Positions 1 to 10,641 of a DNA stretch of 10,680 nucleotides are shown one piece after another. The stretch's first letter is position 1. Each line of letters begins with the position of its first letter. Under the pieces are notes generated by a model. It ran no database searches. It saw only the letters and a program-made list of their open reading frames with translations, and had not been told where the DNA came from. A program made the translations under genes and the position numbers. Source of the DNA: Smittium mucronatum (Eukaryota; Kickxellomycota; Harpellomycetes; Harpellales; Legeriomycetaceae); NCBI GenBank assembly GCA_001953115.1, contig LSSL01003159.1:1-10680 (forward strand), given 5' to 3'.

Positions 1-263
1 TAAATTAAGCGATTTTCTACTAATATGAAAACTTAGCCAATAGTTGCATTTAACTATTAAGCCATTTTCGACCAGTTTTAACTGAATAAAGTAACAAATG
101 CGATTGGTGCCAATGAATTGAATAAAGGATAAGTATTGGATAGTCTCTAATTAAGTCGAAATGAAAAGTTTATTCAAGCATTTTTCTAAACTTTATAGAT
201 ATTAGTTATATTTAAGTGCAATCTATCAATTGAGAAAATATTTCTATTAGATATAGATTCTTG
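1..263 (+). repeat. Left terminal inverted repeat arm
   Basis: This arm pairs with 1031-1293. Mismatches are at 73, 102, 140, 156, 158, 169, 182 and 235. Weaker pairing runs on to about 273 and then stops. The 14-base motif ATTAAGCSATTTTC occurs at 4-17 and 56-69, with a decayed form near 150-163. A small hairpin, AATAGTT / AACTATT with a 6-base loop, lies at 39-58. Repeated subterminal motifs of this kind are typical of transposase-binding regions; that role is inferred. Confidence 0.8.
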
Positions 264-273
264 TATATTTAAA

Positions 274-1020
274 ACTTTTGGTTTTTTTGAAAATAAACCG
301 ATCCATAAAGTGATTAAAGGTTTTAGGTGTTTTATGTTTATATCAAAAGGAGTTAAAGACGCCAATTTACGTAGAGAATATCGATATGTCTAAGATTTTC
401 TGACAAGTAATATATAATAATAATTTCTGCTAAAAAATCATGTCTTGCTCATTTAATTAATATAATCTGTGATAGAATTATGTTTTTGTATTATTTACTT
501 GAAATCTATCTTTAATTATATTTTTTTTAATTTTATATAACATATTGAGATGGTTCTCAAAAAAAACTAAGTCACAGTTTATAATTTTTATAAATGAGAT
601 ATAACATTAATATTAATGCTAGATGATAAAAAAAAGGTTACAATATATTTTTCCATGGTGGAAAAAATAAAAAAGGGACTCCCTTTAAATTTGGTACACC
701 AAATAGAATTTGGCTTGGATTTTAAAACTTTGATCACACAATAAAAATCCAATAATGATATAAATAAGATAAAGGCTTTTTGGAAACATTTCTCTTATGG
801 GAAAATTTTCAATACCACTCCAGTACAAGTTGCTAATTTCTAAATCTAATTCAGTAACTCAAAATAAATTATCTTTAAATTTTGGAATTTAATATATAAG
901 CTTTATAAAAATATGTTTCTCAAAAGCCCATAACGTTAAATTATTTTGATATGAATTCATTAAATCTAAAAATCTTAAACTATTAATATATTGATATACT
1001 TTTTAAAAAAATCCTAACCT
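274..1020. other. Non-coding centre of the foldback element
   Basis: This stretch holds no reading frame of note on either strand and no recognisable transposase motif. It is AT-rich with a few short palindromes, clustered at 648-703. The two halves are not reverse complements of each other, so the inverted repeat is confined to the arms. I see no promoter, gene or RNA gene here. Confidence 0.55.
648..703. repeat. Three adjacent short hairpins
   Basis: Three perfect or near-perfect palindromes lie almost end to end. At 648-666, TTTTTCCA and TGGAAAAA flank a 3-base loop. At 672-686, AAAGGGA and TCCCTTT flank one base. At 690-703, TTTGGT and ACCAAA flank two bases. Their clustering in 56 bases near the middle of the element is unlikely to be chance, but nothing in the sequence shows what they do. 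They could form cruciforms or be remnants of nested insertions. Confidence 0.6.
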
Positions 1021-1030
1021 TTTCAATTTA

Positions 1031-1293
1031 CAAGAATCTATATCTAATAGAAATATTTCCTCAATTGATAGATTGCACTTAAATATAACTAATATCTATA
1101 AAGTTTAGAAAGATGCTTGAATAAGCTTTTCATTTTGGCTTAATTAGAGACTAGCCAATACTTATCCTTTATTCAATTCATTGGCACCAATCACATTTGT
1201 TACTTTATTCAGTTAAAACTAGTCGAAAATGGCTTAATAGTTAAATGCAACTATTGGCTAAGTTTTCATATTAGTAGAAAATCGCTTAATTTA
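1031..1293 (-). repeat. Right terminal inverted repeat arm
   Basis: This is the reverse complement of the left arm. The recurring motif reads GAAAATSGCTTAAT on the plus strand and appears at 1225-1238 and 1277-1290, with a related copy at 1131-1144 (TGGCTTAAT conserved). The arm hairpin recurs at 1236-1255. Just outside, at 1312-1330, a sequence beginning AGTCGAAAT resembles the arm sequence at 1221-1230. The element may therefore extend a little beyond 1293, where its partner lies off the window. Confidence 0.8.
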
Positions 1294-1678
1294 GTTTAAT
1301 TCGGTCCAATTTAGTCGAAATTTACTATTTAACCCACGAATCGGTGGTCATATTTGGTTTGGTTATTGGAATCGAAATAAAATTACTGCAAGATTTTGTT
1401 ATGACATACAAAATAGTTTCATATTAGTGCCATAATTTTTAAATATCTGTAACTCATTGGCTGGAGTTAAGAGGTAATGAAAATTTTTTACAACTTTTTG
1501 GTATTATATACTAATAAATGATTTATACTGTATCGAAACCTTAGATATAACTTTAAATATTCTGTATCATTGAATTAAATATCTTTGAAAACTTGTGGTA
1601 ATACCTATAAATCAACTCTTAATTCTTCGTCTAAAACCTTCCAATCCTCTCTTTTCTACATATTCTCATTATCATATC
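1294..1678. other. Upstream region of the RIO2 gene
   Basis: No gene or clear core promoter is visible between the foldback element and the RIO2 start codon. The segment from about 1615 to 1667 is pyrimidine-rich and is the likely 5' untranslated region. A reading frame from an ATG at 1595 stays open into the RIO2 frame, but the 28 residues it would add have no counterpart in the family. No convincing 3' splice site lies just before the start codon, so trans-splicing is not suggested. Confidence 0.4.
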
Positions 1679-3518
<1,840 letters not shown>

Positions 3519-3555
3519 ATATATTATTTTTTCCTTTAGATTGTTTAATTCCAAA

Positions 3556-3561
3556 AATAAA
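3556..3561 (+). promoter_or_regulatory. Probable poly(A) signal of RIO2
   Basis: AATAAA lies 38 bases after the RIO2 stop codon and is the first such signal downstream. A second AATAAA at 3672-3677 is a possible alternative. In DNA this AT-rich the hexamer is expected often by chance, so only position supports it. Confidence 0.45.
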
Positions 3562-3663
3562 TATTTCTTCGTCTCAACATCTTTGGGTTTTATCTACCAT
3601 TTCCTTTCAAAAATTTTTAATCATGATTTATTAAAAATTAGTTTACTTTAATTCTTTTAGTGA

Positions 3664-3870
3664 TATCCTTTAATAAAAGACAATATAGTCTTATTAATAC
3701 ATCATCTCAGATTCTTTAATGTCTTTTTTTTTGCTAGAGATAAGTTATATGAAGCTATCATGGGATTCGATTACATAAAAAAATGTAGTAAACAAAATTC
3801 GACAAAGAAACCAAGACACTTTAAGACCAAGAAAAAAAATTTTATTTTTGAGAATTATAGTTTTATATAA
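3664..3870 (+). other. Orphan open frame, possible terminal exon
   Basis: One plus-strand frame stays open for 68 codons between stops at 3661 and 3868. It contains the stretch DKLYEAIMGFDYIKKC followed by a lysine-rich end. Just before it, at about 3724-3738, a run of T followed by GCTAG looks like a 3' splice site. The part after 3738 has more varied codons than surrounding DNA and could be a last exon. It has no suitable start codon, I do not recognise the peptide, and no donor in the last RIO2 exon clearly leads to it. It may be a relic, an alternative RIO2 end, or chance. Confidence 0.25.
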
Positions 3871-4149
3871 AACGATTCTTAAAATAAAAAAACCATTTAT
3901 ATAGGCTGCAATTTACACTTTTTAATTACAATATAAAGATATAAAAACTCTTATCATTTCAGTAAAGACCCAAAAATATTCTCTTGACGCTTTTATATAT
4001 AATAGAAACCGGATAAAAATAAACTAGCTTTTATAAATTCTTTTAAAAAACAAAATAAACCAATTCAATTATAGATTTTTAAACCTCTCTTCTTATTGTA
4101 ATTTTTTTTATTATAATAATATTAAAAATAAACTTTAAAGGTTTTTATT

Positions 4150-4205
4150 CCAATTTTCAGTTTATTTGAGCCACTAGATCTACAGATGGTAATAAAATGA
4201 AATTT
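4150..4205 (+). repeat. Decayed copy of the tRNA-like dispersed repeat
   Basis: These 56 bases align with the heads of the two clearer copies at 4467 and 7165 with a single one-base gap. The match to the 7165 copy is strongest in the second half (GCCACTA, ACAGATGG, ATGAAATTT). The segment matching AGTGGTTAAGG is poorly kept. Similarity does not clearly continue past 4205, so this is a partial or older copy. Confidence 0.45.
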
Positions 4206-4466
4206 ATATAATATCACCTCAATATATTTTTTTTATAAAGGTGTGGCTAATTATCATTAAATGTTGAAATTTAGCCTGGTTTTTACAAGATGTTAATTTT
4301 GAAAAAAAATTTACAATTCGTCAGTTAAAATATCTTTCCTATTTACTACCATAGAATTCAGAATCATTCAAACAATATTATTTGAACATCTACACTTTTA
4401 AATTTGGGACAAAAATGACTATTTTTTATGAAAAAAAATATTTATGTTATTATTAAATACATTGAA

Positions 4467-4605
4467 CCAATTTCCAGTGGTTAAGGATCCGCTAGAGTGA
4501 CATACGGGAGCAGGATGAGATTTATTATTCATTTTTTTCTTTTATTGTGTTTTTATTTTAGTTTTTTCTAGTATCTAAATATATTAAATAAACCCCCTAT
4601 AAAAA
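4467..4605 (+). repeat. SINE-like dispersed repeat, copy A
   Basis: The first 57 bases match the reverse complement of 7109-7165 without gaps at about 79% identity. Similarity continues through an AT-rich body (shared TTTTATTG, TTTTATTTTAG, TCTAGTAT) to about 4605. The head contains CCAGTGGTTAAGG, which resembles the A box (D arm) of a tRNA gene. About 30 bases on, AGGATGAGATT loosely fits a B box. AGTGG and CCGCT can pair as a D-arm-like hairpin. A tRNA-derived SINE is the best guess; a small MITE is the alternative. Ends and target duplications are not evident. Confidence 0.5.
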
Positions 4606-4984
4606 GTTATATTTTTATATTTTTGGTCTATACATCTTAGGGAGGGAAATTATGTAAAATAAATAATGTACAAAATTTATTGTAAAATAATATTAATACT
4701 GGCTTTACAGAACTATTTATGGGAAAAAAAACCAAGTTTATGGTTATACTTGATATAATATATAAATATTTTTTTATATAATTATTATTGATTAAGGATT
4801 TTTTTTTTTTTAATTTTTACAGCAATATTCTTTATTCGTTGTAATTTGAAAATTTTCACATCATACAAGACTCATATGTTTTTTTTGTATCACGGAATTT
4901 TATAGTAAGATAGCGTCATTAAAAACTATACTAAAAAAATATGAAAAAAAGAAAAAGTCGTATAGAAAATACTATTATCCTAAC
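4606..4984. other. AT-rich intergenic DNA, no gene seen
   Basis: This stretch has no credible coding frame. It includes a run of 13 T at 4799-4811 and scattered A/T tracts. A short frame from an ATG at 4941 runs into the GC-rich island but has no recognisable product. Confidence 0.5.
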
Positions 4985-5515
4985 TACAATAAGCTCCTCT
5001 GCCGGACTACGGCTGCGTACCTACGGGAAATGGGTACAATCTACCAACCGAAATACCCCCCCCCCTGAAATTGCGCCGATTAGGCTGGATGACTGAGGTT
5101 ACATACAGTCAAGAATTAAGCTCTTTGTACTAACAATGGTTTATTGAAGCTATTGAGCTCATAGTCAAAGCCTACTTCTAACAGGATTAATTAAATAAGA
5201 CTCGTAACCAAACGTGGGATTGGTCTAAATTGCTTTCCTACAAATAACTGTTAGACATGAGATTCATCTGACTGTCGAACGCTGGACCTGTTCACTAGAC
5301 TATGTCTCAGCTGTGCTAAACGATTAGTTCCTCCTGTTTCTAGATCGTACTTCTCTGGAATCGCTGTCCTCAGAATCGCTGTGGGCTGTCTCCACTACTC
5401 CCAACCAAGAATAATACAACACTGCGTGAAATTTTAGTTTAGTTTACTTTTCGAAGTACACTATTAAGCTCCTAAACCAATACGAGGTATTTCAATCTTA
5501 GAGGACAGCCTTATA
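4985..5515 (-). mobile_element. GC-richer island, possible solo LTR (minus strand)
   Basis: Composition changes abruptly here: 5341-5400 has 31 G/C of 60, against about 9 of 60 in typical downstream DNA such as 9121-9180. Read on the minus strand, a candidate LTR could run from TGTCCTCT (about 5510) to AATTTCA (about 5066). It has AATAAA near 5144 and is followed by ten G. Read this way it has the TG...CA ends and internal poly(A) signal of an LTR, but I find no target duplication, no convincing primer-binding site and no second LTR. GC-rich sequence continues past that end to 4985, which the LTR model leaves unexplained. The ten-base repeat GAATCGCTGT occurs at 5358 and 5373. A 47-codon minus-strand open stretch (5251-5394) is not recognisable. 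Confidence 0.35.
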
Positions 5516-7034
5516 TTATTTATAAAAAATCAAAATGGAAATGCTAAAATCAATTTTAAATTTTTATAAGGTTAATCTTATTTTTAAACTTTTAATTGGA
5601 ATAATTTTCTAATTTTGAAATGGTAAACATTGCCTCCAGCTGTTTTTCTAATTTAAATTTTAAAATATTTGTCTACTTTAATAATTGTACACTAAAAAAC
5701 TAGGGAAAAAAAACATGGATCCCTAAATATTGTTGAGTAATTTTCTAAAATAAATTTCAAATTGTTTTGTTATTAATTTAAAAAAATTGTTTATACAATG
5801 ATAGAATTAACATCAATAGATTCAAATATTTAGTTTAAAATAAAAATGATCTATCTATTTAATTGTAATAGTAAAGCTAAATTATTTTATAAAAGCTTCA
5901 GAATATTTCTAGTTTATTTGATATTTTAAAAATAAAAAATTATTTTAATGATACTGATTACTTAATACGACCTGAGACCCTGTATAGCATTTTGAAAAAT
6001 TAAGATTATGAATAAAGATATATTAGTGATTTGAAAAACGATTCAAATCGAAATATTTTTTAATTTCCAATTACTTTAAATTTCTAAAAAACATCTTATA
6101 TGAAATTTGGAGGAGAATTTAGCATATATATATGTTTGTTCTTATATATTCTTCTATTTTCAATTATTTTCTATAAATGTAAAATTCTGAGTTTTTAATT
6201 CATTTATATTATTAACTATAGTATCAATAAAGAATTTAATCTTTTTATCCTGCTTTTTAAATTCATCAATCGATAATAATCTTATTATAAAATTATTATA
6301 ACGGATTTATAATCAGAATTTCAAAGCTCGTGGTTAAAAAAAAAATTATAAATATTTTTTCGTTATTAATTATCTTGTATTATTTACAATATATTATGCT
6401 GAATTTCAAGATAATTTTTCCAAAAATAAAAAAATTAGACAATAGAATGCGAATTATAAAAAATTTTGAATTATAATTTGTGAAATAACAATAAAACTTA
6501 TAATTTGAGCCTATTATTTGTATTTTTGCTTATAAAATATATACTTGTAGGGCTTATGAAAAATTTGTATAAAATTTTGATTTGGGCTTTTTTAAAACAA
6601 AAATTAAGATGATTTGATAATATATAATATGTATTCTAAAAAAGTTTAATTTATCATTTTAATTATTGTGAGTATTGGAAATTATATTTTAAAGTATATT
6701 AAAAATAAATTTAAAAAATAATTGGAGGTTATCAAATTTAGAAATATTATAAAAGTTCAAAGTTTTTTATTTAATTTTTTTTTCTTGTAGACATATTTAT
6801 TACTAAAAATTCACTTTTTTTTCAAATCCTTCATAAAATACAGATTTATCTGAGTCCCATATTTTAAAAAAAATTACGTTTAGGGTCAAAAAATATTAGT
6901 TTTAAAATATAGAAATTTATTTTTTAGTTTATACCAAATAAAAATTGAAATGCCCAGATAAATTTAGCTTTAGATTACAAATTCAAATTATTTTGTCATA
7001 AAATAAATAATCAAATGTTAATTTATTTTTTTTT
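5516..7034. other. AT-rich intergenic DNA, no gene seen
   Basis: Neither strand holds a coding frame of useful length, and no RNA gene is recognisable. The DNA is dominated by A/T tracts, with a short TA repeat near 6124-6133. A small patch of more mixed composition at about 5965-5990 shows no identifiable motif. Confidence 0.5.
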
Positions 7035-7165
7035 AAAGGTAATTTATTTATAATATTCAAATACTAGACAAAACTAAAATAAAAATTCAATAAAAGGAAT
7101 AAATAATCAAATTTCATCCCACTCCCATCTGTCGCTTTAGTGGCTCCTTACCCACTGGGCATTGG
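7035..7165 (-). repeat. SINE-like dispersed repeat, copy B
   Basis: This is the minus-strand counterpart of the 4467-4605 copy. Its head (7109-7165) reads CCCAGTGGGTAAGG, and AGTGG and CCACT form a perfect 5-bp stem around an 8-base loop, like a tRNA D arm. The body continues to about 7035 with the same AT-rich landmarks as copy A. A TTGAACC block upstream of the head (about 7171-7177) also matches copy A after a 6-base gap, so the repeat may start about 10-20 bases further out. Confidence 0.5.
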
Positions 7166-10100
7166 CTCAAGGTTCAAATATTAAATTAAAAGAATTTTCC
7201 TTTTAGATTATTTTTTATTAAAATTTAATTCACAATTAAATATTTTCCAATTTCGATTAATGATTTTTTTCTTAATTTTATTAATATAAATTCGAACCTT
7301 AATTTCCGACAATTTTTTTTCGTTATTTTATAAGAAAAAAAAATCATATAAATCTCAATTTTAAAAAAAATCGATATGTTCTCTTGTAAAATAAAACAAA
7401 ATTATTTTTTTGTAATTCATTTTAAAACTTATCCATTTTTAGAAAAAAATTTATGTTCATTAAATTTAAAACTAGCAATAAAAAATAATTAGATTTGAAC
7501 ATTTTTATTGAAATAAAATTAAATCGATTATTTTTTTTAAAAAAAAATTTACGTTTTTTAAATATTTACGATTTTTTTTTTATGGCTACATTTTCAAAAA
7601 AATATCTAAGGAAAAAAATTATTATCAATTTTACAAATTAATTTTGAAAATAACTCAATACATTGTTTCTTATTAATTTTTAAGAATTTTTCGCTAACTA
7701 TGGCCAAAAAAATACATTTCATCTGCAATAATTTTTTTGAAACTTTTAGGAATAAAATATTTTATATGTTTTGTAATTAATCTAATATTTTGGAAATATT
7801 TTTATTAATTAGTACTCAATTAGAAATCATTTTAAAAAAAGAACTTTTAAAAAAAAAATTTAGCATCGTTTTTTGGCAATTTTCGAATTGTGTAATAAAT
7901 TTATGAATATATTTTTTAAATAAAAAATTAAAATTTTTCATCTAACCAAGAAGTTTGTGAAGATAACTTTTTATAGAATAAGTAGCTATAAAATCATATT
8001 TAAATACGCTTTTAAATATATTTATAAGTTAATATTATTAAATTTATAAAAATTTCGGAATAAATTTTTGAAATAGAGAAAAATAAATACAACTAATAAT
8101 TAGTTAGATTAAAAAAAATCAATAAATTCTACTTATTGTAAATGATAAAAAATTCTTATTTTAATCAAATAAATTTTTCTGTAATTGAAATCTTTAGTAT
8201 TTTTTGTGATACCAATTTATTAAAACTATTATTAAAATAAATTATATCCTAATCGATAAGTATTATGTTTTAATGTAGAAAATTAAGGATTATTAAATTT
8301 AAAAACCATTCTATATATATGTTTAATTACGTCCAAATAAAAGCTTACTAGTTATAAATTACAATACTCATGTTGAAAAAAAATTTTTTTTTTTTAATTC
8401 ACTCTAAAAAATATTAAAACTTACTATTCAAAACATTTCAAATCCTTTAAACAGAAAAATTTAAAATACCTAATACTAAAAAAATATAATATTAGAAATC
8501 ATTGTTTATTTAGATTAATATTTTAGATGAAATTCATTAGTAATAATAAAATGTTTAAAGATTATTGCGATAGAATTTCAATTTTTTTTGTGTGATTATT
8601 TATAGAAGAGCCCAACTTTCTTACTGATTTAAAAATTCAGCTTATTTGATCGTTAAAAGATCAAAAAAAATCTTTTAATCATTTTAATAATTTAAACATG
8701 TTTAGAAAAAGAACATATTTCCTGAAATCATGATTTAAATAAAAGTGCTTTTTTAAGATCAATGATTACAATTTTTTTTCTATTGGATTGAATTTTTTTT
8801 AAAAAATTTTAAAATTATAATACTCAAAAAGATTTAAAATTTCCATAAATTTGAAATAATTTTAGATGAAGCGGCTCGAGCCCTTTAGAATTTTAAATAT
8901 TAGATTTATTACTTATATATAACTTTTATATTAATTAATAGATGCAACCTGAAAACAAATAATGAAACTTTTTTTTTTAAAAATATTCTTAAAATGAAAT
9001 TTTGAGATACCGTAGATAGATTTTTTTTCATAATCTATTTAATTAAAAATTCAGAATATTGTATATTTCAACTAAAAATTACTAAAAAATTCTGAGATAC
9101 ATATAAATGATTGGATTTAATGTGAAAATTTTGGAAACAAATAAAAACAGTCATTTTTTATTTTATAATTATAAAAATAGTGAAAAAAAATCAATAAAGT
9201 TATTTTTTAGCGGATAGAAAAAATTTCAGATAATTTAAAGTATTATTCAAAAAGTTTTAAGCATTTTTATTTCATTTTTTTACTGGGTTATATTGTACCA
9301 AGTAATTAATCTGCTATAAATGCCTAAAATAATATAAAATATGTGAGATTTTATTTGAGGGCGATCGCTTGTCTAATGTATTTATAAAAGTTTTCTAGTT
9401 TAGAAATAATTTGCTAAGTTAAAGCATAAAATACTGGATAATTCATAATATTTATCACATTAACCGATTTCCTACTGGTAAAACGATGGAATATTATAAG
9501 GTTCTGAAATTTTCTTTGAATTTTATTGATTTAGTTATGATTAAGCTTTCTTATGCACAAATTTTTAGATTTTAAAAAACAACCTGATCTTGAATAAATC
9601 TTCCATTTTATCATAGAATTTTTAACTTGATACTTTATAGCCCAATTAATAAGAAAATTCAAAGATATTTAAAATCGTTTGGATAATCATTTAAATTAAC
9701 TAATAGCCTAAATAATAATTGTTATTATTTGCTGAATTATAATCCCATCAAATATTCTTCACAAAAATTACAATAAGTTTAAAATTTTTATATTTTAATT
9801 TAATCCTCATAAAATTTTATTAATAATATATCAATAAATATTTCAAAAATTTAATTGAATATTTTTTAGAGAAAAATCTCAAGAAAGATTAGCCATCAGA
9901 AAATAAAATATAAATAATAATCTATATATTTTTCTATTTTCTATTGATATTTATAAGATCAAATAATAATTCTTCCATATATATAACGTAGTATAAATCC
10001 ATAATCAAATAAATTTCAAAAAATTATAGAAATTTTTTTTCAAAATATTTTCGGTCTACAATTATAGAACAATCGAGAAACTGGTATTAATAATTTTGAC

Positions 10101-10240
10101 TAAATTTTCAATTACGCATTTATTTGTCCTTTTTAAAACATTTAAATAACTTTTTCAACAAAAAAATTATAATAGATACTTTAATTTATATAAAATAGTT
10201 AAACTAATACAATATTTTAAAAAAAGAACATCCTTATACC
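7166..10240. other. Long AT-rich desert, no gene seen
   Basis: About 3 kb holds no coding frame, splice-consistent exon series or RNA gene that I can support. It consists of A/T tracts, including eight A followed by twelve T at 8376-8395. Two GC-rich perfect palindromes stand out: GGCTCGAGCC at 8873-8882 and GCGATCGC at 9361-9368. A patch at about 9463-9492 weakly resembles the dispersed-repeat head but is too diverged to call. Confidence 0.5.
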
Positions 10241-10246
10241 TTTATT
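10241..10246 (-). promoter_or_regulatory. Poly(A) signal of the retrotransposon fragment
   Basis: AATAAA on the minus strand lies 12 bases beyond the last stop codon of the broken reverse-transcriptase segment. That placement is what a retrotransposon 3' end would show, although the hexamer is common in this DNA. Confidence 0.35.
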
Positions 10247-10258
10247 TAGAAATAACGG

Positions 10259-10641
10259 TTATGTACCTCGAGAGAATTGGTATATAGGTGCTGGTGAATC
10301 GCTTAAATAATTTATCTTAAGTGTTTGTGGCAATCGGATGCTAATCAGAAATTTGGCAGTTTCCAAAACAAACATAATATCAGCTGTGTCGGATTGTAGC
10401 TGACTCAAAGATATTTTTAATCACCCCGAAGGAGTTTTTCAACTATCCTCAACCGGGTTTCATTAAAATTAGAAAGTTTTTTTATGTATGAGCGGATAGG
10501 TGCAGGTATATATAGGCCGATTGTCTTATTTCACTATAATTATCATCTATAGCAATTTAATAAGATGTGCTCAACAGTTTCGAGCACATTGATTTTGCAA
10601 ATGGGAAATTTTTTTTTGAATTTTTCATCTAAAAAATTCAT
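10259..10641 (-). pseudogene. Broken C-terminal end of a non-LTR retrotransposon reverse transcriptase
   Basis: On the minus strand a frame at 10641-10543 reads PICK, then ETVEHILLNC. This fits the CPxC...HxxxxC zinc-binding motif after the reverse transcriptase domain in many non-LTR retrotransposons (Jockey, I, CR1 and similar groups). The first cysteine of the pair is replaced by phenylalanine. The frame meets several stops around 10530-10545, reopens to a stop at 10417-10419, and then coding character moves to another frame. That frame runs 53 codons from 10420 to a stop at 10259, and includes LETAKFLISIRLPQ. Composition is clearly less AT-rich than the DNA before it. The stops and frame switch mark it as dead. 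The rest of the element, including the polymerase core, would lie past the right edge of the window. The clade cannot be named from this fragment. Confidence 0.55.

Larger units (their letters stand above)
1..1293. mobile_element. Foldback / long-TIR DNA element, left end cut by window
   Basis: The first 263 bases are the reverse complement of 1031-1293, paired without any gap (position i pairs with 1294-i) and with only about 8 mismatches, so the arms are about 97% identical. The arms enclose about 750 bp of non-coding DNA. This is the architecture of a non-autonomous DNA transposon with long terminal inverted repeats, such as a foldback element or a large MITE. No reading frame of useful length lies between the arms, so it would need a transposase supplied elsewhere. 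The window begins inside the left arm, so the true outer ends and the target-site duplication cannot be seen, and the right arm may run past 1293. I cannot assign a superfamily. The near identity of the arms suggests recent insertion or conversion between them. Confidence 0.75.

Noticed and set aside
1450..1480. A-box-like sequence TTGGCTGGAGTTAAGAGG near 1459
   Set aside because: There is no B box or cloverleaf after it and no match to the dispersed-repeat body.
3526..3650. Possible extra RIO2 exon after the 3' splice-like sequence TTTCCTTTAG ending at 3539
   Set aside because: The following sequence shows no RIO2 C-terminal similarity and no good donor precedes the stop codon in exon 9.
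4941..5095. Frame of about 50 codons from an ATG at 4941 into the GC island
   Set aside because: It spans the composition boundary and a run of ten C, has no recognisable motif, and its peptide is lysine-rich only because of A tracts.
7109..7165. Possible functional tRNA gene at the repeat head
   Set aside because: It has a D-arm-like stem, but no full cloverleaf with acceptor, anticodon and T arms can be drawn, and the B box is degraded.
9463..9492. Possible fourth copy of the dispersed repeat
   Set aside because: Only AACC, ATTTCC and TGGT line up with the repeat head, which is too little to separate from chance in this composition.
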